From: Saprospiraceae bacterium
Lineage (GTDB): Bacteria > Bacteroidota > Bacteroidia > Chitinophagales > Saprospiraceae
Length of the DNA stretch: 64,000 nucleotides
Direction: 5' to 3'
Assembly (NCBI GenBank): GCA_019187225.1
Contig: JABAQQ010000019.1
Location: forward strand, 1 to 64,000
The first letter of the stretch is position 1; the number at the start of each line of letters is the position of its first letter. The notes below the pieces were generated by a model that worked only from the letters and a program-made list of their open reading frames with translations, had not been told where the DNA came from and searched no databases. Shown piece after piece: positions 1 through 8,216 of the stretch. The position numbers and the translations under genes are program-made.

Positions 1-170
1 CCTTCTCTTACCAGTTTGATCAATTCGTCAATCATTCATCTTTTTGAACGAAAGGTATTGATCTTCAAAGAACTCTGTCAAAGATTAAAATTCACATTAT
101 GAATTTTTACAAACCGAGAATCCCTGTCCAGTTATTGAAATTATTAAAAGAAAACGCATGCTTGAAAAAA

Positions 171-206
171 TGAAAAAGTGGAACAGATTTTTAGGTCTGT
201 TCCACT
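171..206 (-). terminator. rho-independent terminator, minus strand
   Basis: A perfect 11-bp stem (177-187 pairing with 196-206, 8-nt loop) is followed on the minus strand by a T-rich tract (complement of the A-run at 173-177). It lies just after the stop codon at 217-219 of the T9SS-domain remnant, so it probably ended that gene. Positions 1-170 contain nothing I can assign. Confidence 0.75.
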
Positions 207-216
207 GGGTTGCTTT

Positions 217-573
217 TTATTTTAATACCACTAATTTTTTATTGCAATGTTGACCATCCGAAAGGAGAATAGACACAGAATAAACACCTGGTTGAAGTCG
301 GCTTAAATCAATATTATTTGACGCCCCCTTAATACTTTCTTCAATTTCAACCATCCCAAAACTATTGAAAAAAAGAGCGTTTCCTATAGATCCGTCTGGA
401 ACAGCGATTTCGCCCTGCGTGGTGTTGTCACCGCGCAGGAGTACAGCAGGATGCTTCGCATTCCAATTGGAATGATAAATTTGGCAATACAGAACATCGT
501 GCTGTACTATTGAGAAATAAGAAATTATTACAGGGCATATTGAGGGGTTTTGCTTGGGAGACCGTCTCTTTTT
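217..573 (-). pseudogene. T9SS type A C-terminal sorting domain remnant
   Basis: This minus-strand frame is open for about 118 codons but has no plausible start. Its last ~70 residues read like a Bacteroidota type IX secretion sorting domain: beta-strand pattern, LQPGVYSVSI, and a terminal KKLVVLK followed by stop. Such domains normally end a large secreted protein, which is missing here. The frame begins directly after, and in phase with, the TGA stop (574-576) of the upstream Uma2 gene. I read it as the 3' end of a lost secreted-protein gene. It is followed by a terminator. Confidence 0.65.
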
Positions 574-1215
574 TCAATCAGATTTCAAATCGGCAAGGTT
601 AAATTCAAACCCCGGCAGTATATTTTCGCCTGACAATACGCGGTCAAATCCGTTTAATTCTTGCACCGAGCCATCCGCGCGATAAATCCAGGTCTTTTCC
701 CGGAGTGGGTCAATCAGCCAGGCAAGGCGAACGCCGTTGGCCATCCAACCGTCTGTCATTTTCTTTTTCAATTTGCCAATACGGTCAGTCTCAGAGCGTA
801 CCTCAATGACAAAATCAGGTACGATAACCGGGATGTGTTTGCGCTCTTCGGGCGATAACCTGTTGATTTTTTCCATTGAAATCCATGCCCCGTCAGCCTT
901 GTATTCTGCGCCGTCCGGCATATCGAAGGAAGTAGACGGGCTATAGGCTTTGCCGAGTTTGTTGGTTTTTGACCAATCGCGAAGTATTCCGAATGCTTCG
1001 CCTTCGTAATAACCGGAATCAAATGTCATAGGGGGGTGGATGGTTACGGTACCATATTTATCGCGTTCGATTTTCAAATCGGGGTGGCTGAGTACGAAAC
1101 GGTGGAATTGTTCGCGCGGCATGGTGCTTCTGAACACCAGCGGCTCATAACGTGTAAGAAAGCGGAGCGGGTTTTCTACCTCCTGTTCAAGTTCGATATC
1201 GGGTGCAGTCGTCAT
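574..1215 (-). CDS. Uma2 family (DUF820) putative endonuclease-fold protein
   Basis: The 213-aa protein matches the Uma2/DUF820 pattern: an N-terminal segment ending in a PREQFHRFV-like helix, a GYYEGEAFGILRDW helix, the SFDMPDGAEYKADGAWIS strand pair, and a central PDFVIEVRSETD motif followed by KLKKKM. PD...(E/D)xK-like residues (D in VPDFVIEV, then EVRS) fit a restriction-endonuclease-like fold. The biological role of this family is unsettled, and many copies in Bacteroidota and cyanobacteria are stand-alone. The start ATG at 1215 follows an AT-rich leader. The gene is transcribed away from yifB's neighbourhood with a 93-bp gap. Confidence 0.8.
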   Translation of the reverse strand: MTTAPDIELEQEVENPLRFLTRYEPLVFRSTMPREQFHRFVLSHPDLKIERDKYGTVTIHPPMTFDSGYYEGEAFGILRDWSKTNKLGKAYSPSTSFDMPDGAEYKADGAWISMEKINRLSPEERKHIPVIVPDFVIEVRSETDRIGKLKKKMTDGWMANGVRLAWLIDPLREKTWIYRADGSVQELNGFDRVLSGENILPGFEFNLADLKSD

Positions 1216-1308
1216 TGACTTTCAATTTTTGCTTTTGCAAAGTAAAACCTTTTTCGACTAAATCTGTGCAAAGTTTTTAGTCAAAAATCGCAAGTCGCAG
1301 GTACTAAG

Positions 1309-2868
1309 TCACCCCGCCCACCCCTCTCTATCCAAACTCCTGTAATGGATCGCCTCCGCCAAATCCTCAATCCGAATATCGGTACTGCCCGCCAGATCCG
1401 CCGCCGTGCGCGCCACTTTCAGGATGCGGTCGAAAGCGCGGGCCGAAAGTTGCAATCGCTCCATTGCGGTTTTCAGGAGCGTGAGACCCGAGTCGGTCAA
1501 TTGGCAAACTTCGTGTACCATGCGGCTGGGCATCTGGGCGTTCGAGTACACGTCCTTCAATCCCTTGAAGCGCTCGGCCTGCACCTCACGGGCGCGCAAA
1601 ACGCGCTCGCGGATGTCGGCGCTCGTCATTTTAGGGCGTTCGGCATTGGTGAGTTCTTCGATTTTCACCGGCGTCACCTCTACGTGCAGGTCAATGCGGT
1701 CGAGCAACGGCCCGGAAATCTTTGACAAATAGCGTTTTACGACGCCGGGGCCACACACACATTCTTTTTCGGGGTGGTTGTAGTAGCCGCAGGGGCAGGG
1801 GTTCATCGAAGCCACGAGCATAAAACTCGCCGGGTAATCCACTGTCACTTTGGCCCGGCTGATGGTGACGCGGCGTTCTTCCATCGGCTGGCGCATGACT
1901 TCCAGCACCTGCCGTTTGAATTCCGGCAATTCGTCGAGGAACAACACGCCGTTGTGCGCGAGGCTGATCTCGCCGGGCATCGGGTCGGAGCCGCCGCCCA
2001 CGAGCGCCACGTCGCTGATGGTGTGGTGCGGCGCGCGGAATGGCCGCGTGGTGACGAGCGAGGCGTTGTCGGGTAAAATGCCGGACACCGAGTGGATTTT
2101 GGTCGTATCCAGCGACTCGTGCAGGGTGAGGGGCGGCAGGATGGTCGGCAGTCGGCGGGCCAGCATCGTCTTGCCCGCGCCGGGTGGCCCGATAAGGATG
2201 ACGTTGTGGCCGCCTGCTGCCGCGAGTTCGAGTGCGCGTTTGATGTTTTCCTGGCCTTTCACGTCGGCGAAATCCACGTCGTAGATGCTGGCATTGTTGG
2301 CAAATTCTTCCCGCGTGTTGACGATCAGGGGTTTAATATCCGATTCGCCTGCCAGCACGTCAATCGCCTCGCGTAAATTTTCGACGCCGTAAATTTCCAC
2401 GTCGTTCACGATGGCGGCTTCGCGGGCGTTTGTTTTGGGTAAAATGAAGCCTTTGAATTTCTCTTTTCGCGTCTGGATAGAGATTGGTAAAGCGCCTTTG
2501 ATGGGTCGCAGCGAGCCGTCGAGCGAGAGTTCGCCCATGATAAAGTACTGGTCGAGGCCGTCGGGTGGGATGACGCCCGAACCCGCCAGCATGCCTATGG
2601 CGATGGGCAGATCGAAGGCCGAACCTTCCTTGCGGATATCGGCAGGGGCGAGGTTGATGATCGTTTTGAGGCGCGGGAGACGGATGCCGGAGTTTTTGAC
2701 GGCGGCTTCGATGCGGGGCAGACTCTCGCGCACGGCGCTGTCGGGCAGGCCGACGATGTAGATGCCCGGTTTGTCGGTGTTGCCCACCGCGCCACCGGTA
2801 TTGATCTCGATTGTAATCATCTGGGCATCGACGCCGTGAACGGCGCCTGCGTAGGTTTTGACGAGCAT
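1309..2868 (-). CDS. comM: YifB/ComM family Mg-chelatase-like AAA+ ATPase
   Basis: The 519-aa length is normal for ComM/YifB, a hexameric helicase that drives branch migration during integration of transformed DNA. Seen: the typical start MLVKTYAGAVHGVDA; an N-terminal Lon-protease/S5-like domain (about 1-190); Walker A GPPGAGKTM (about 227); Walker B VLFLDELPEF; the cysteine-rich insertion CPCGYY...CVCGPG (a likely zinc site); an arginine-finger segment near DRIDLHVEV; and the C-terminal Mg-chelatase domain with SARAFDRILKVARTAADL. A tract of 7-bp repeats lies just upstream of the start. Family assignment is firm; a role in competence here is inferred. Confidence 0.93.
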   Translation of the reverse strand: MLVKTYAGAVHGVDAQMITIEINTGGAVGNTDKPGIYIVGLPDSAVRESLPRIEAAVKNSGIRLPRLKTIINLAPADIRKEGSAFDLPIAIGMLAGSGVIPPDGLDQYFIMGELSLDGSLRPIKGALPISIQTRKEKFKGFILPKTNAREAAIVNDVEIYGVENLREAIDVLAGESDIKPLIVNTREEFANNASIYDVDFADVKGQENIKRALELAAAGGHNVILIGPPGAGKTMLARRLPTILPPLTLHESLDTTKIHSVSGILPDNASLVTTRPFRAPHHTISDVALVGGGSDPMPGEISLAHNGVLFLDELPEFKRQVLEVMRQPMEERRVTISRAKVTVDYPASFMLVASMNPCPCGYYNHPEKECVCGPGVVKRYLSKISGPLLDRIDLHVEVTPVKIEELTNAERPKMTSADIRERVLRAREVQAERFKGLKDVYSNAQMPSRMVHEVCQLTDSGLTLLKTAMERLQLSARAFDRILKVARTAADLAGSTDIRIEDLAEAIHYRSLDREGWAG

Positions 2869-2883
2869 AGGGAAGCGTGTTTT

Positions 2884-2946
2884 TGATTGCGGATTTCGGA
2901 TTGCGGATTGCGGATTTGGGATTGCGGATTTGGGATTGCGGATTAT
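2884..2946. repeat. heptamer tandem repeat, unit GGATTGC/GGATTT(G/C)
   Basis: Nine nearly perfect 7-bp units are arrayed head to tail directly upstream of comM. The same unit recurs at 10849-10883 and, inverted, at 45469-45510. The periodicity is exactly seven, like the short tandemly repeated repetitive (STRR) sequences known from cyanobacteria. Confidence 0.85.
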
Positions 2947-3075
2947 GGGGGCGGTTAAAGGTAAGAAAAGTTAATATTTCAGTTTGAAAAATCCGTAGCA
3001 GAAAATCTACAACATGCTCTTAACAAAACCGGAGACTGTTTTGAAAAAGAGAGTGCAGATATCGGCTACAAAGAA
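2947..3075. other. intergenic spacer
   Basis: This is the first part of the ~530-bp gap between comM and the lipoprotein pair. It is AT-rich and shows no gene. The rest of the gap (3076-3398) holds a hairpin repeat, then more AT-rich DNA with a small inverted repeat (TTGGCAT-gctg-ATGCCAA at 3274-3291) that could be an operator. No clear promoter was recognised for the gene at 3399. Confidence 0.4.
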
Positions 3076-3182
3076 TAAGCACAAGGACAATGGATTTTTG
3101 ACATTGGACATTTGGCCAAATGATTGGTTGTCAGGTTCAAACGTCCAACGTCTAATGGCGATTTATTTTGTCCGCTTACTTA
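3076..3182 (+). repeat. ~107-bp hairpin repeat element, copy A
   Basis: This is one of four related elements (others at 50912-51017, 53153-53260 and 54276-54383). Each starts near TAAGTA and ends at TACTTA, in one or the other orientation. Each contains an imperfect stem of about 19 bp built from GACATTGGACATTTG..CC and its complement around a loop containing ATGATTGGTTGTCA. A short frame running through this copy is not a gene. Confidence 0.8.
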
Positions 3183-3398
3183 ATTGGATTAATTCAAAAT
3201 ATTCGATTTAAAATTTTAATTTTTATCGAAAATACTTCAAAATAATTTTTAATTTTTGAAATTATACTTATTTTTGGCATGCTGATGCCAATATTCTCTG
3301 TATTCAGGACAGAACGCAAACCCTGCCCCCATTTGAAAGTGAATTATCTTTAACCTCCGTTTCAGCGGTAAAAAGTGTATGCTAAAAAGGAATCAACA

Positions 3399-4994
3399 AT
3401 GAATACAAGAAAGTTATTGACCCATTTTTCTATTTTGTTTTTGGCGATAATCGTTGTTGATGCCTGTAATTATAAGCATTATGTTGATCATAAATTCAGG
3501 CAGTCTTATACCGACGTCAACACAGCCATCCACAATGAATCCCCTAAAACGCCTTTTTTCAAAATCCATTTCAAAAACGGCGATGTCAGCATTTTAAACA
3601 AGTGGAGCCTGAACTCAAAAAAAGATTCCATACGAGGCGAGGGCAAATTGTATGACTTCAACAGGCATCAGATAAAAGAAGGACAATTGTCTTTCGATTT
3701 ATCCACAATAGCGATCATAGAAACCAATCAATTGGAAGCCATAAAGTCGAAGGACAATGAAAAGGTAACCGGTTTGGCTATTCTGACAGCGGTTAATGTC
3801 GCGTTGGCTGTGGTTTGTTTGACAAACCCCAAAGCTTGTTTTGGCTCTTGCCCGACTTTTTATATTGATGGACACAGTTATCCGAATTCGGCAAGCGCTG
3901 AAGGTTTTTCCAGTTCCATATCTCCTGCATTAGAAAGAAGAGATATAGATGCTCTCGATTGCAGCACATCAGCGCGCAATTTTTCTATCACGATGAAAAA
4001 CGAAGCGTTAGAGACACATATGCTGAATGAATTATACATCAGCGCAGTTCCAAGGAAAAGAAATGAACATGTATACCATGACAGGTACGGAATCTATTAC
4101 AATTGCGGTGAATTGTATAATTGTACCAATGCGACCGTTGATAATAAAGATATTAAATATGCTATCAACAGGTTCGACGAAAACGAGTATTTTTCCCAGA
4201 CCGACTCATCAGAGCTGTCCTCCAAAGAAGAGATCATTCTTGAATTTGATCGCATTCCCGATAAAAGTATGGGAGTCGTTATTAATTTTCGACAAACCCT
4301 GCTTACAACCTTTCTACTTTACAGCGGAATTTCATATATGGGGGATGAAGCCGGAGATTATTTTGCAAAGATCGAGACGAGCGACCGGGTCAAAAAACTA
4401 CTTGCCAATCCTTTTACCCGGCTTGGCGGGATCAAATTGTCCGTTTGGGATGATAGAAGTAAAGAATGGGTTTTGTTCGAAGAACTCTATGAGACAGGCC
4501 CTATTGCGAAAAATCTGATGCTTGCACCGCTGCCGGGTATCAAACCCGGAAATGGAAGGCTGAAAATAAAAGCCGAAATGACAAAAGGATTATGGAGGGT
4601 GGATTACCTGGGGTTGACTTCACTTCATTCAAAATCAGAAGTCCATATTGTCTACCCCGATAACATAGAAATAGCCGGTGGATCGAACTGCTCCATCGAC
4701 AAGGTTAACTCCGACGATGACAACTATTTGGTTTCTTTACCCGGCGACGAGTTCAGGTTCACGTTTTCTTTACCAGAAATTGAAGCGGACAATGAGTATG
4801 AATTATTTCTTTCTTCAAAGGGATATTACTTAGAGTGGATCAGACAACAGTGGTTGGAAGGCAAAAATCTTCCCAAACTGAGAAAGATGTTGTTAAATGA
4901 CGAAGACGTATGGCATGAACTTGCAACCGAGTTTAAATCTATGGAACACGAAATGGAAACTGTTTTCTGGCAGTCAAAGTATTCTAAAATTTAA
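3399..4994 (+). CDS. probable secreted or lipoprotein, unknown function
   Basis: The start is placed at 3399 because AAGGA lies 8 nt upstream and the N-terminus then reads as a signal peptide (MNTRKLLTHFSILFLAIIVV) ending in DAC, a weak lipobox. The 531-aa protein has an early beta-rich segment (FKIHFKNGDVSIL), a second hydrophobic stretch near 130-150, and a Cys-containing motif KACFGSCPTFYIDG that may form a disulfide. I do not recognise a family. It is 12 bp upstream of a second lipoprotein gene in the same orientation, so the two are probably an operon. Both are visibly AT-richer than their neighbours, which may mean recent acquisition. Confidence 0.7.
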   Translation: MNTRKLLTHFSILFLAIIVVDACNYKHYVDHKFRQSYTDVNTAIHNESPKTPFFKIHFKNGDVSILNKWSLNSKKDSIRGEGKLYDFNRHQIKEGQLSFDLSTIAIIETNQLEAIKSKDNEKVTGLAILTAVNVALAVVCLTNPKACFGSCPTFYIDGHSYPNSASAEGFSSSISPALERRDIDALDCSTSARNFSITMKNEALETHMLNELYISAVPRKRNEHVYHDRYGIYYNCGELYNCTNATVDNKDIKYAINRFDENEYFSQTDSSELSSKEEIILEFDRIPDKSMGVVINFRQTLLTTFLLYSGISYMGDEAGDYFAKIETSDRVKKLLANPFTRLGGIKLSVWDDRSKEWVLFEELYETGPIAKNLMLAPLPGIKPGNGRLKIKAEMTKGLWRVDYLGLTSLHSKSEVHIVYPDNIEIAGGSNCSIDKVNSDDDNYLVSLPGDEFRFTFSLPEIEADNEYELFLSSKGYYLEWIRQQWLEGKNLPKLRKMLLNDEDVWHELATEFKSMEHEMETVFWQSKYSKI

Positions 4995-5006
4995 CCATTC
5001 AGCAGT

Positions 5007-5519
5007 ATGAAAAAGTATTCTATTGTAATTGGTATGGCGCTTTTTTCATTTGCATGCAGCGCTCCTGAATATTTACCCAGACCTCAGAAGCTTGCTTATC
5101 ATGTGAAAGGATTTTATATTGAAGAAACGAAGGATGGGGAATCGAATATGTTAGGAGAGATCATAGAGGTCAATACAAATGAAATAAAGGTGCTGCCAGT
5201 AACCAAGGTTGGCGGGATCAGAACAATCCCGAAGAGCAGTATTCCGAATGCGGATATAGTTATTTCCCTTACAAGCAACAATCCGGAAGGGATCGCTACA
5301 TGGGCGGGATTGATCAATTTGGCGCCATTAGGGCATGGTTATTTTTTTATTTTTTCTGTGCCGGTCAATTTGGCGGCTACAATCCCCGTTGCCAATAATG
5401 CAACGAAGAGCACATACCGGGTCAGATACCCTCAGGATATTTCATGGGATGAGATGAAAAAATTTGCACGATTTCCACAGGGCATACCCGAAAATGTAAA
5501 ACCGGAAGAATTGAAATAA
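5007..5519 (+). CDS. putative lipoprotein, unknown function
   Basis: The 170-aa protein begins with a signal peptide and a clear lipobox (MKKYSIVIGMALFSFAC, cleavage before Cys). The mature part is predicted beta-rich with a hydrophobic segment around 105-130 (LINLAPLGHGYFFIFSVPVNLAA). No family is recognised. It sits 12 bp after the larger probable lipoprotein and ends 3 bp from the end of a convergent gene. The two products may act together at the cell envelope, but this is inference from position only. Confidence 0.75.
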   Translation: MKKYSIVIGMALFSFACSAPEYLPRPQKLAYHVKGFYIEETKDGESNMLGEIIEVNTNEIKVLPVTKVGGIRTIPKSSIPNADIVISLTSNNPEGIATWAGLINLAPLGHGYFFIFSVPVNLAATIPVANNATKSTYRVRYPQDISWDEMKKFARFPQGIPENVKPEELK

Positions 5520-5522
5520 ACA

Positions 5523-6449
5523 TCAATACTGATACACCCGCACCACCTCCTTATCCCGAACCAGTAATTTTCCGCCCGACAGCGCGGCTGTTTTGTTTTC
5601 CAGAATACCGGCCGCCACTTCGGTCGCTCTGCTTGCGCGCACCCGCAGGTGTTCCTCGATTATTTTGCCGCCGGCCAGATAATGCATCTGATTGTCAACG
5701 ATTTGAAATTCGATGGCGGGTTGTTGCGGTGTAAAAGTGCGGTCGAATTGTGCGAACAGATCGAATGCGAAAATGCCTTGCAGTGAATCAGCCATCCAAA
5801 CCCGGTCGTCACCTTCCCGGATACAGGAGGGGCGGTTGGGGGTAGGTTCCAGCAGGTTCATGGCCTGACTTTCGTACCGTTTCTCTCCTTCGGGAGTGAT
5901 TTTGATCAGCCGGAAATTCACTTCGTCGTAAAGCCACATATTGCCGTCCTGCGCTGCAGCCACGGTGCGCACTTCAGGATAACCGGCCTCGATCAGGTTC
6001 AGTGCGCCCAGATCCGTCAGGCTGCGGTCGAGAAACAGCGCCGTGCGAAAATCAGCATACCAGACCAGCACTTTCAAAGGGTTGGACACGTCCAGCTGGT
6101 CGGCCTGACCAAGGCGGTTATTGGTGTAACGCGCCAGTCGACGGCCATCGGGTGCGTATTTTTCGATGGCGTTGTCGGGTGTGATAACGTACAAATTGTC
6201 GAGATTGTCGAGGGTGGCGAATACGGCTTTTACCGGCAGGGTATGCAGCAGACGGAGGGTATCGGCCGGAGACTGGGCTGATGTGGAAAGGGGAAACAAA
6301 ATAAGGAAAAGCAGGAAGATACGGCTGTAATCAGGCCAGGCGGCTGCCAATTTTGACCGGATTGCGCCTATGTCATTTTGGCATGTTGGGTGAGGCCGTG
6401 CATGCCAAAATGGCGCCATCTTAAAATGTATAACTGTCAAAAAATCCAT
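5523..6449 (-). CDS. exported beta-propeller-like protein, unknown function
   Basis: The protein has a hydrophobic export segment (YSRIFLLFLILFPLSTSAQ) followed by about 250 residues with repeated blade-like motifs: LDNLDNLYVITPDNAIEKY, AAQDGNMWLYDEVNFRLIKI, and DRVWMADSLQGIFAFD. These resemble NHL/six-bladed propeller proteins. The frame as given starts at 6449, but its first ~30 codons cross a 12-bp inverted repeat (6374-6412), so the true start may be a non-ATG codon just before the signal peptide, for example TTG near 6350. Function is unknown; it is convergent with the lipoprotein pair. Confidence 0.7.
   Translation of the reverse strand: MDFLTVIHFKMAPFWHARPHPTCQNDIGAIRSKLAAAWPDYSRIFLLFLILFPLSTSAQSPADTLRLLHTLPVKAVFATLDNLDNLYVITPDNAIEKYAPDGRRLARYTNNRLGQADQLDVSNPLKVLVWYADFRTALFLDRSLTDLGALNLIEAGYPEVRTVAAAQDGNMWLYDEVNFRLIKITPEGEKRYESQAMNLLEPTPNRPSCIREGDDRVWMADSLQGIFAFDLFAQFDRTFTPQQPAIEFQIVDNQMHYLAGGKIIEEHLRVRASRATEVAAGILENKTAALSGGKLLVRDKEVVRVYQY
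6374..6412. repeat. 12-bp perfect inverted repeat in leader region
   Basis: CATTTTGGCATG (6374-6385) is repeated inverted at 6401-6412 with a 15-nt loop. It lies between the exported propeller-like gene and hsp20, which are divergent. It could be an operator or a leader hairpin. Confidence 0.6.
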
Positions 6450-6553
6450 TTTTCACGATTGGAACGTAGATTGAAAATGGCTGGTCGTCGGGTTTTCCAA
6501 CAAGGCCCGAAATGCTTTTTCAAACAGTCTTTAACCATAAAAATTGTTAAAAA

Positions 6554-6997
6554 ATGACCAATTTAGTAAAATTTCAGCCGCTCCCCTCAACCAAGCCGCT
6601 TTTCAACGGTTTCCTCGACGAGTTCTTCAACCGCAATATTTCCAATTTTATCGGAAGTGATGCCGTCTTGAACCAACCCGCCGTTAATATCGTTGAAACG
6701 GATGAGGCATTCAAACTTGAATTCGCAGCCCCGGGTTACGACAAGCAGGATTTTTCGGTGAACGTTGAAAATGATTTCCTGACCGTGTCGGCTAGCCGCG
6801 AAACCAAAAACGAAGAGCAAAACGAACGCTACACCCGCCGCGAATTTTCGGTGACTTCGTTCAAGCATTCTTTCAAACTTCCGAAGACCGTGAACCAGGA
6901 GGCGATTGCCGCTGTTTACGAAAACGGAATTTTGAACGTTACGCTCGGCAAAAAAGAGGAAGCCAAACCGGTGGTAAAAACCATCCAGATTGCGTAA
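6554..6997 (+). CDS. hsp20: Hsp20/alpha-crystallin small heat-shock protein
   Basis: The 147-aa protein has the normal length and order of a bacterial small heat-shock protein. A short N-terminal arm (with GFLDEFFNR) precedes the alpha-crystallin domain from about 43 to 135, containing FKLEFAAPGYDKQDFSVNVENDFLTVSA, the RREFS strand, and the terminal YENGILNVTLGKKE motif with the conserved GxLxV pattern. It acts as an ATP-independent holdase in the cytoplasm. The start codon is in an A-rich context without a strong Shine-Dalgarno, as is usual in Bacteroidota. It is monocistronic, divergent from the propeller-like gene. Confidence 0.93.
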   Translation: MTNLVKFQPLPSTKPLFNGFLDEFFNRNISNFIGSDAVLNQPAVNIVETDEAFKLEFAAPGYDKQDFSVNVENDFLTVSASRETKNEEQNERYTRREFSVTSFKHSFKLPKTVNQEAIAAVYENGILNVTLGKKEEAKPVVKTIQIA

Positions 6998-7090
6998 ACC
7001 TCTTTCCAAAAGAGTTGTTTTCATAAGGTTAGTTAATAGGGTTTTAGGTGTTTTCATGGAGCCGGGGCAGCAATGTCCTGGCTCTTTTTG

Positions 7091-7122
7091 TTGCTGCAAA
7101 GTGCGATTTTAGCGTACGTTTG
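7091..7122 (+). promoter_or_regulatory. Bacteroidota-type promoter
   Basis: A TTG at 7091-7093 lies 21 nt upstream of TACGTTTG (7115-7122), matching the -33 TTTG / -7 TAnnTTTG consensus. Transcription would begin about 15 nt before the GTG start at 7143. Confidence 0.65.
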
Positions 7123-7142
7123 TGTGAAAATCTTATACATCC

Positions 7143-8207
7143 GTGGATCAACCGAGCGGGAATCTTCCCAACGAAACATACATCAATGGCTTGCTCGATA
7201 ACGACCAATCGGTATTGGAAGCCATATATGCCGATTTTTTCCGGCCCGTCGTGCATTCCGTCGTCGCTTCTGGTGGAAGCGAGGCTGCAGGCAAATCATT
7301 TTTCCGCACCGCCCTGGTAGAAGCGGCGAAAATGGCCCGTACCAGAGAATTGACCGCAGACTTTGCATTTCCAGATTTGTTGAATGCTCTGGCGACGGCA
7401 CATTTCAAAGATTGGCTTGCAGAACGCGGGCAGGCGGCTGAAACGGAAGAAGGGCAGGAAGAAGCTGAATATGCGGTCAAAGTTCCCGTGTCAGAGGCGC
7501 TGCGCGCGACCCGTGCAACCATAGATGGCTGGAAAAAAAGGGAAGGAATGGATGAAGCCGGCTACCCCCTATGGGAAACGATCCGGCGTGTCGAACAAAA
7601 CTTTGCCGAAAGCGAGAAGCCACGCCCTAAAAGCAATTTTAACCGCAACCTGCTGATCGGTCTCGGGCTATTGATAGCGGCATGGTCGATCTATGTCTTT
7701 TTCTTCCAGTCGAAAACGCCCGCCCAGGTTTATGACGACAATTTTTCCCTGCCGCAAAGCCTGATGTCTGACCTCCGGGAACGCTACGGCCCGGAGCGCG
7801 GCAACGATTCCGTGTCGGCGCGTCCGAATGCCTGTGAGATGTACCTGCAACAAGCCGACCAGTTCTACAAAGCCAAAGATTATGTTTCCGCCCAGGCGGT
7901 ACTTTTTGAAATCCTGGAGGATTCACTGACTGTGTGCCATTCTGATGCATTGTTTTACATCGGGATCATGGCCTTGCAACAAGAAGAGCCCGAACTGGCG
8001 CTCGAGTGTTTTTCCAAGATCGAGGACATCGAACATTTCGGCGAGGACATCTATTGGTACCAGGCGCTGGCATTTGTAAAATTGGCCGAATACAACCCTC
8101 TGCTGCGCGACAAGGCTGCCCGGGCGATCGAACGCGCCCGCGCCAATGCGCAGGATTCATTGCGCCGCATGCAGGCCGAAAAAATGTTGAAACAACTCTC
8201 CCGCTGA
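7143..8207 (+). CDS. membrane protein with sigma-factor-like N-terminus and TPR-like C-terminus
   Basis: The 354-aa protein is translated from GTG. Residues about 13-100 resemble a degenerate sigma-70 region 2 (INGLLDNDQSVLEAIYADFF, KSFFRTALVEAAKMAR). A single membrane segment follows (LLIGLGLLIAAWSIYVFFF, about 170-190). The C-terminal half contains TPR-like helices (CEMYLQQADQFYKAKDYVSA; DALFYIGIMALQQEEPELALECF). No region 4 is visible, so it is unlikely to be a working sigma factor. It may be a signalling relic in which a sigma-like domain is tethered to the membrane. It is followed 9 bp later by rsmG. Confidence 0.75.
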   Translation: MDQPSGNLPNETYINGLLDNDQSVLEAIYADFFRPVVHSVVASGGSEAAGKSFFRTALVEAAKMARTRELTADFAFPDLLNALATAHFKDWLAERGQAAETEEGQEEAEYAVKVPVSEALRATRATIDGWKKREGMDEAGYPLWETIRRVEQNFAESEKPRPKSNFNRNLLIGLGLLIAAWSIYVFFFQSKTPAQVYDDNFSLPQSLMSDLRERYGPERGNDSVSARPNACEMYLQQADQFYKAKDYVSAQAVLFEILEDSLTVCHSDALFYIGIMALQQEEPELALECFSKIEDIEHFGEDIYWYQALAFVKLAEYNPLLRDKAARAIERARANAQDSLRRMQAEKMLKQLSR

Positions 8208-8216
8208 CTCCTTTTC

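Noticed and set aside
2884-2946. CRISPR-like array upstream of comM
   Set aside because: Units are 7 bp without spacers; it is a tandem repeat.
3014-3211. 65-codon frame on the plus strand
   Set aside because: It runs through hairpin repeat copy A and has no coding features.
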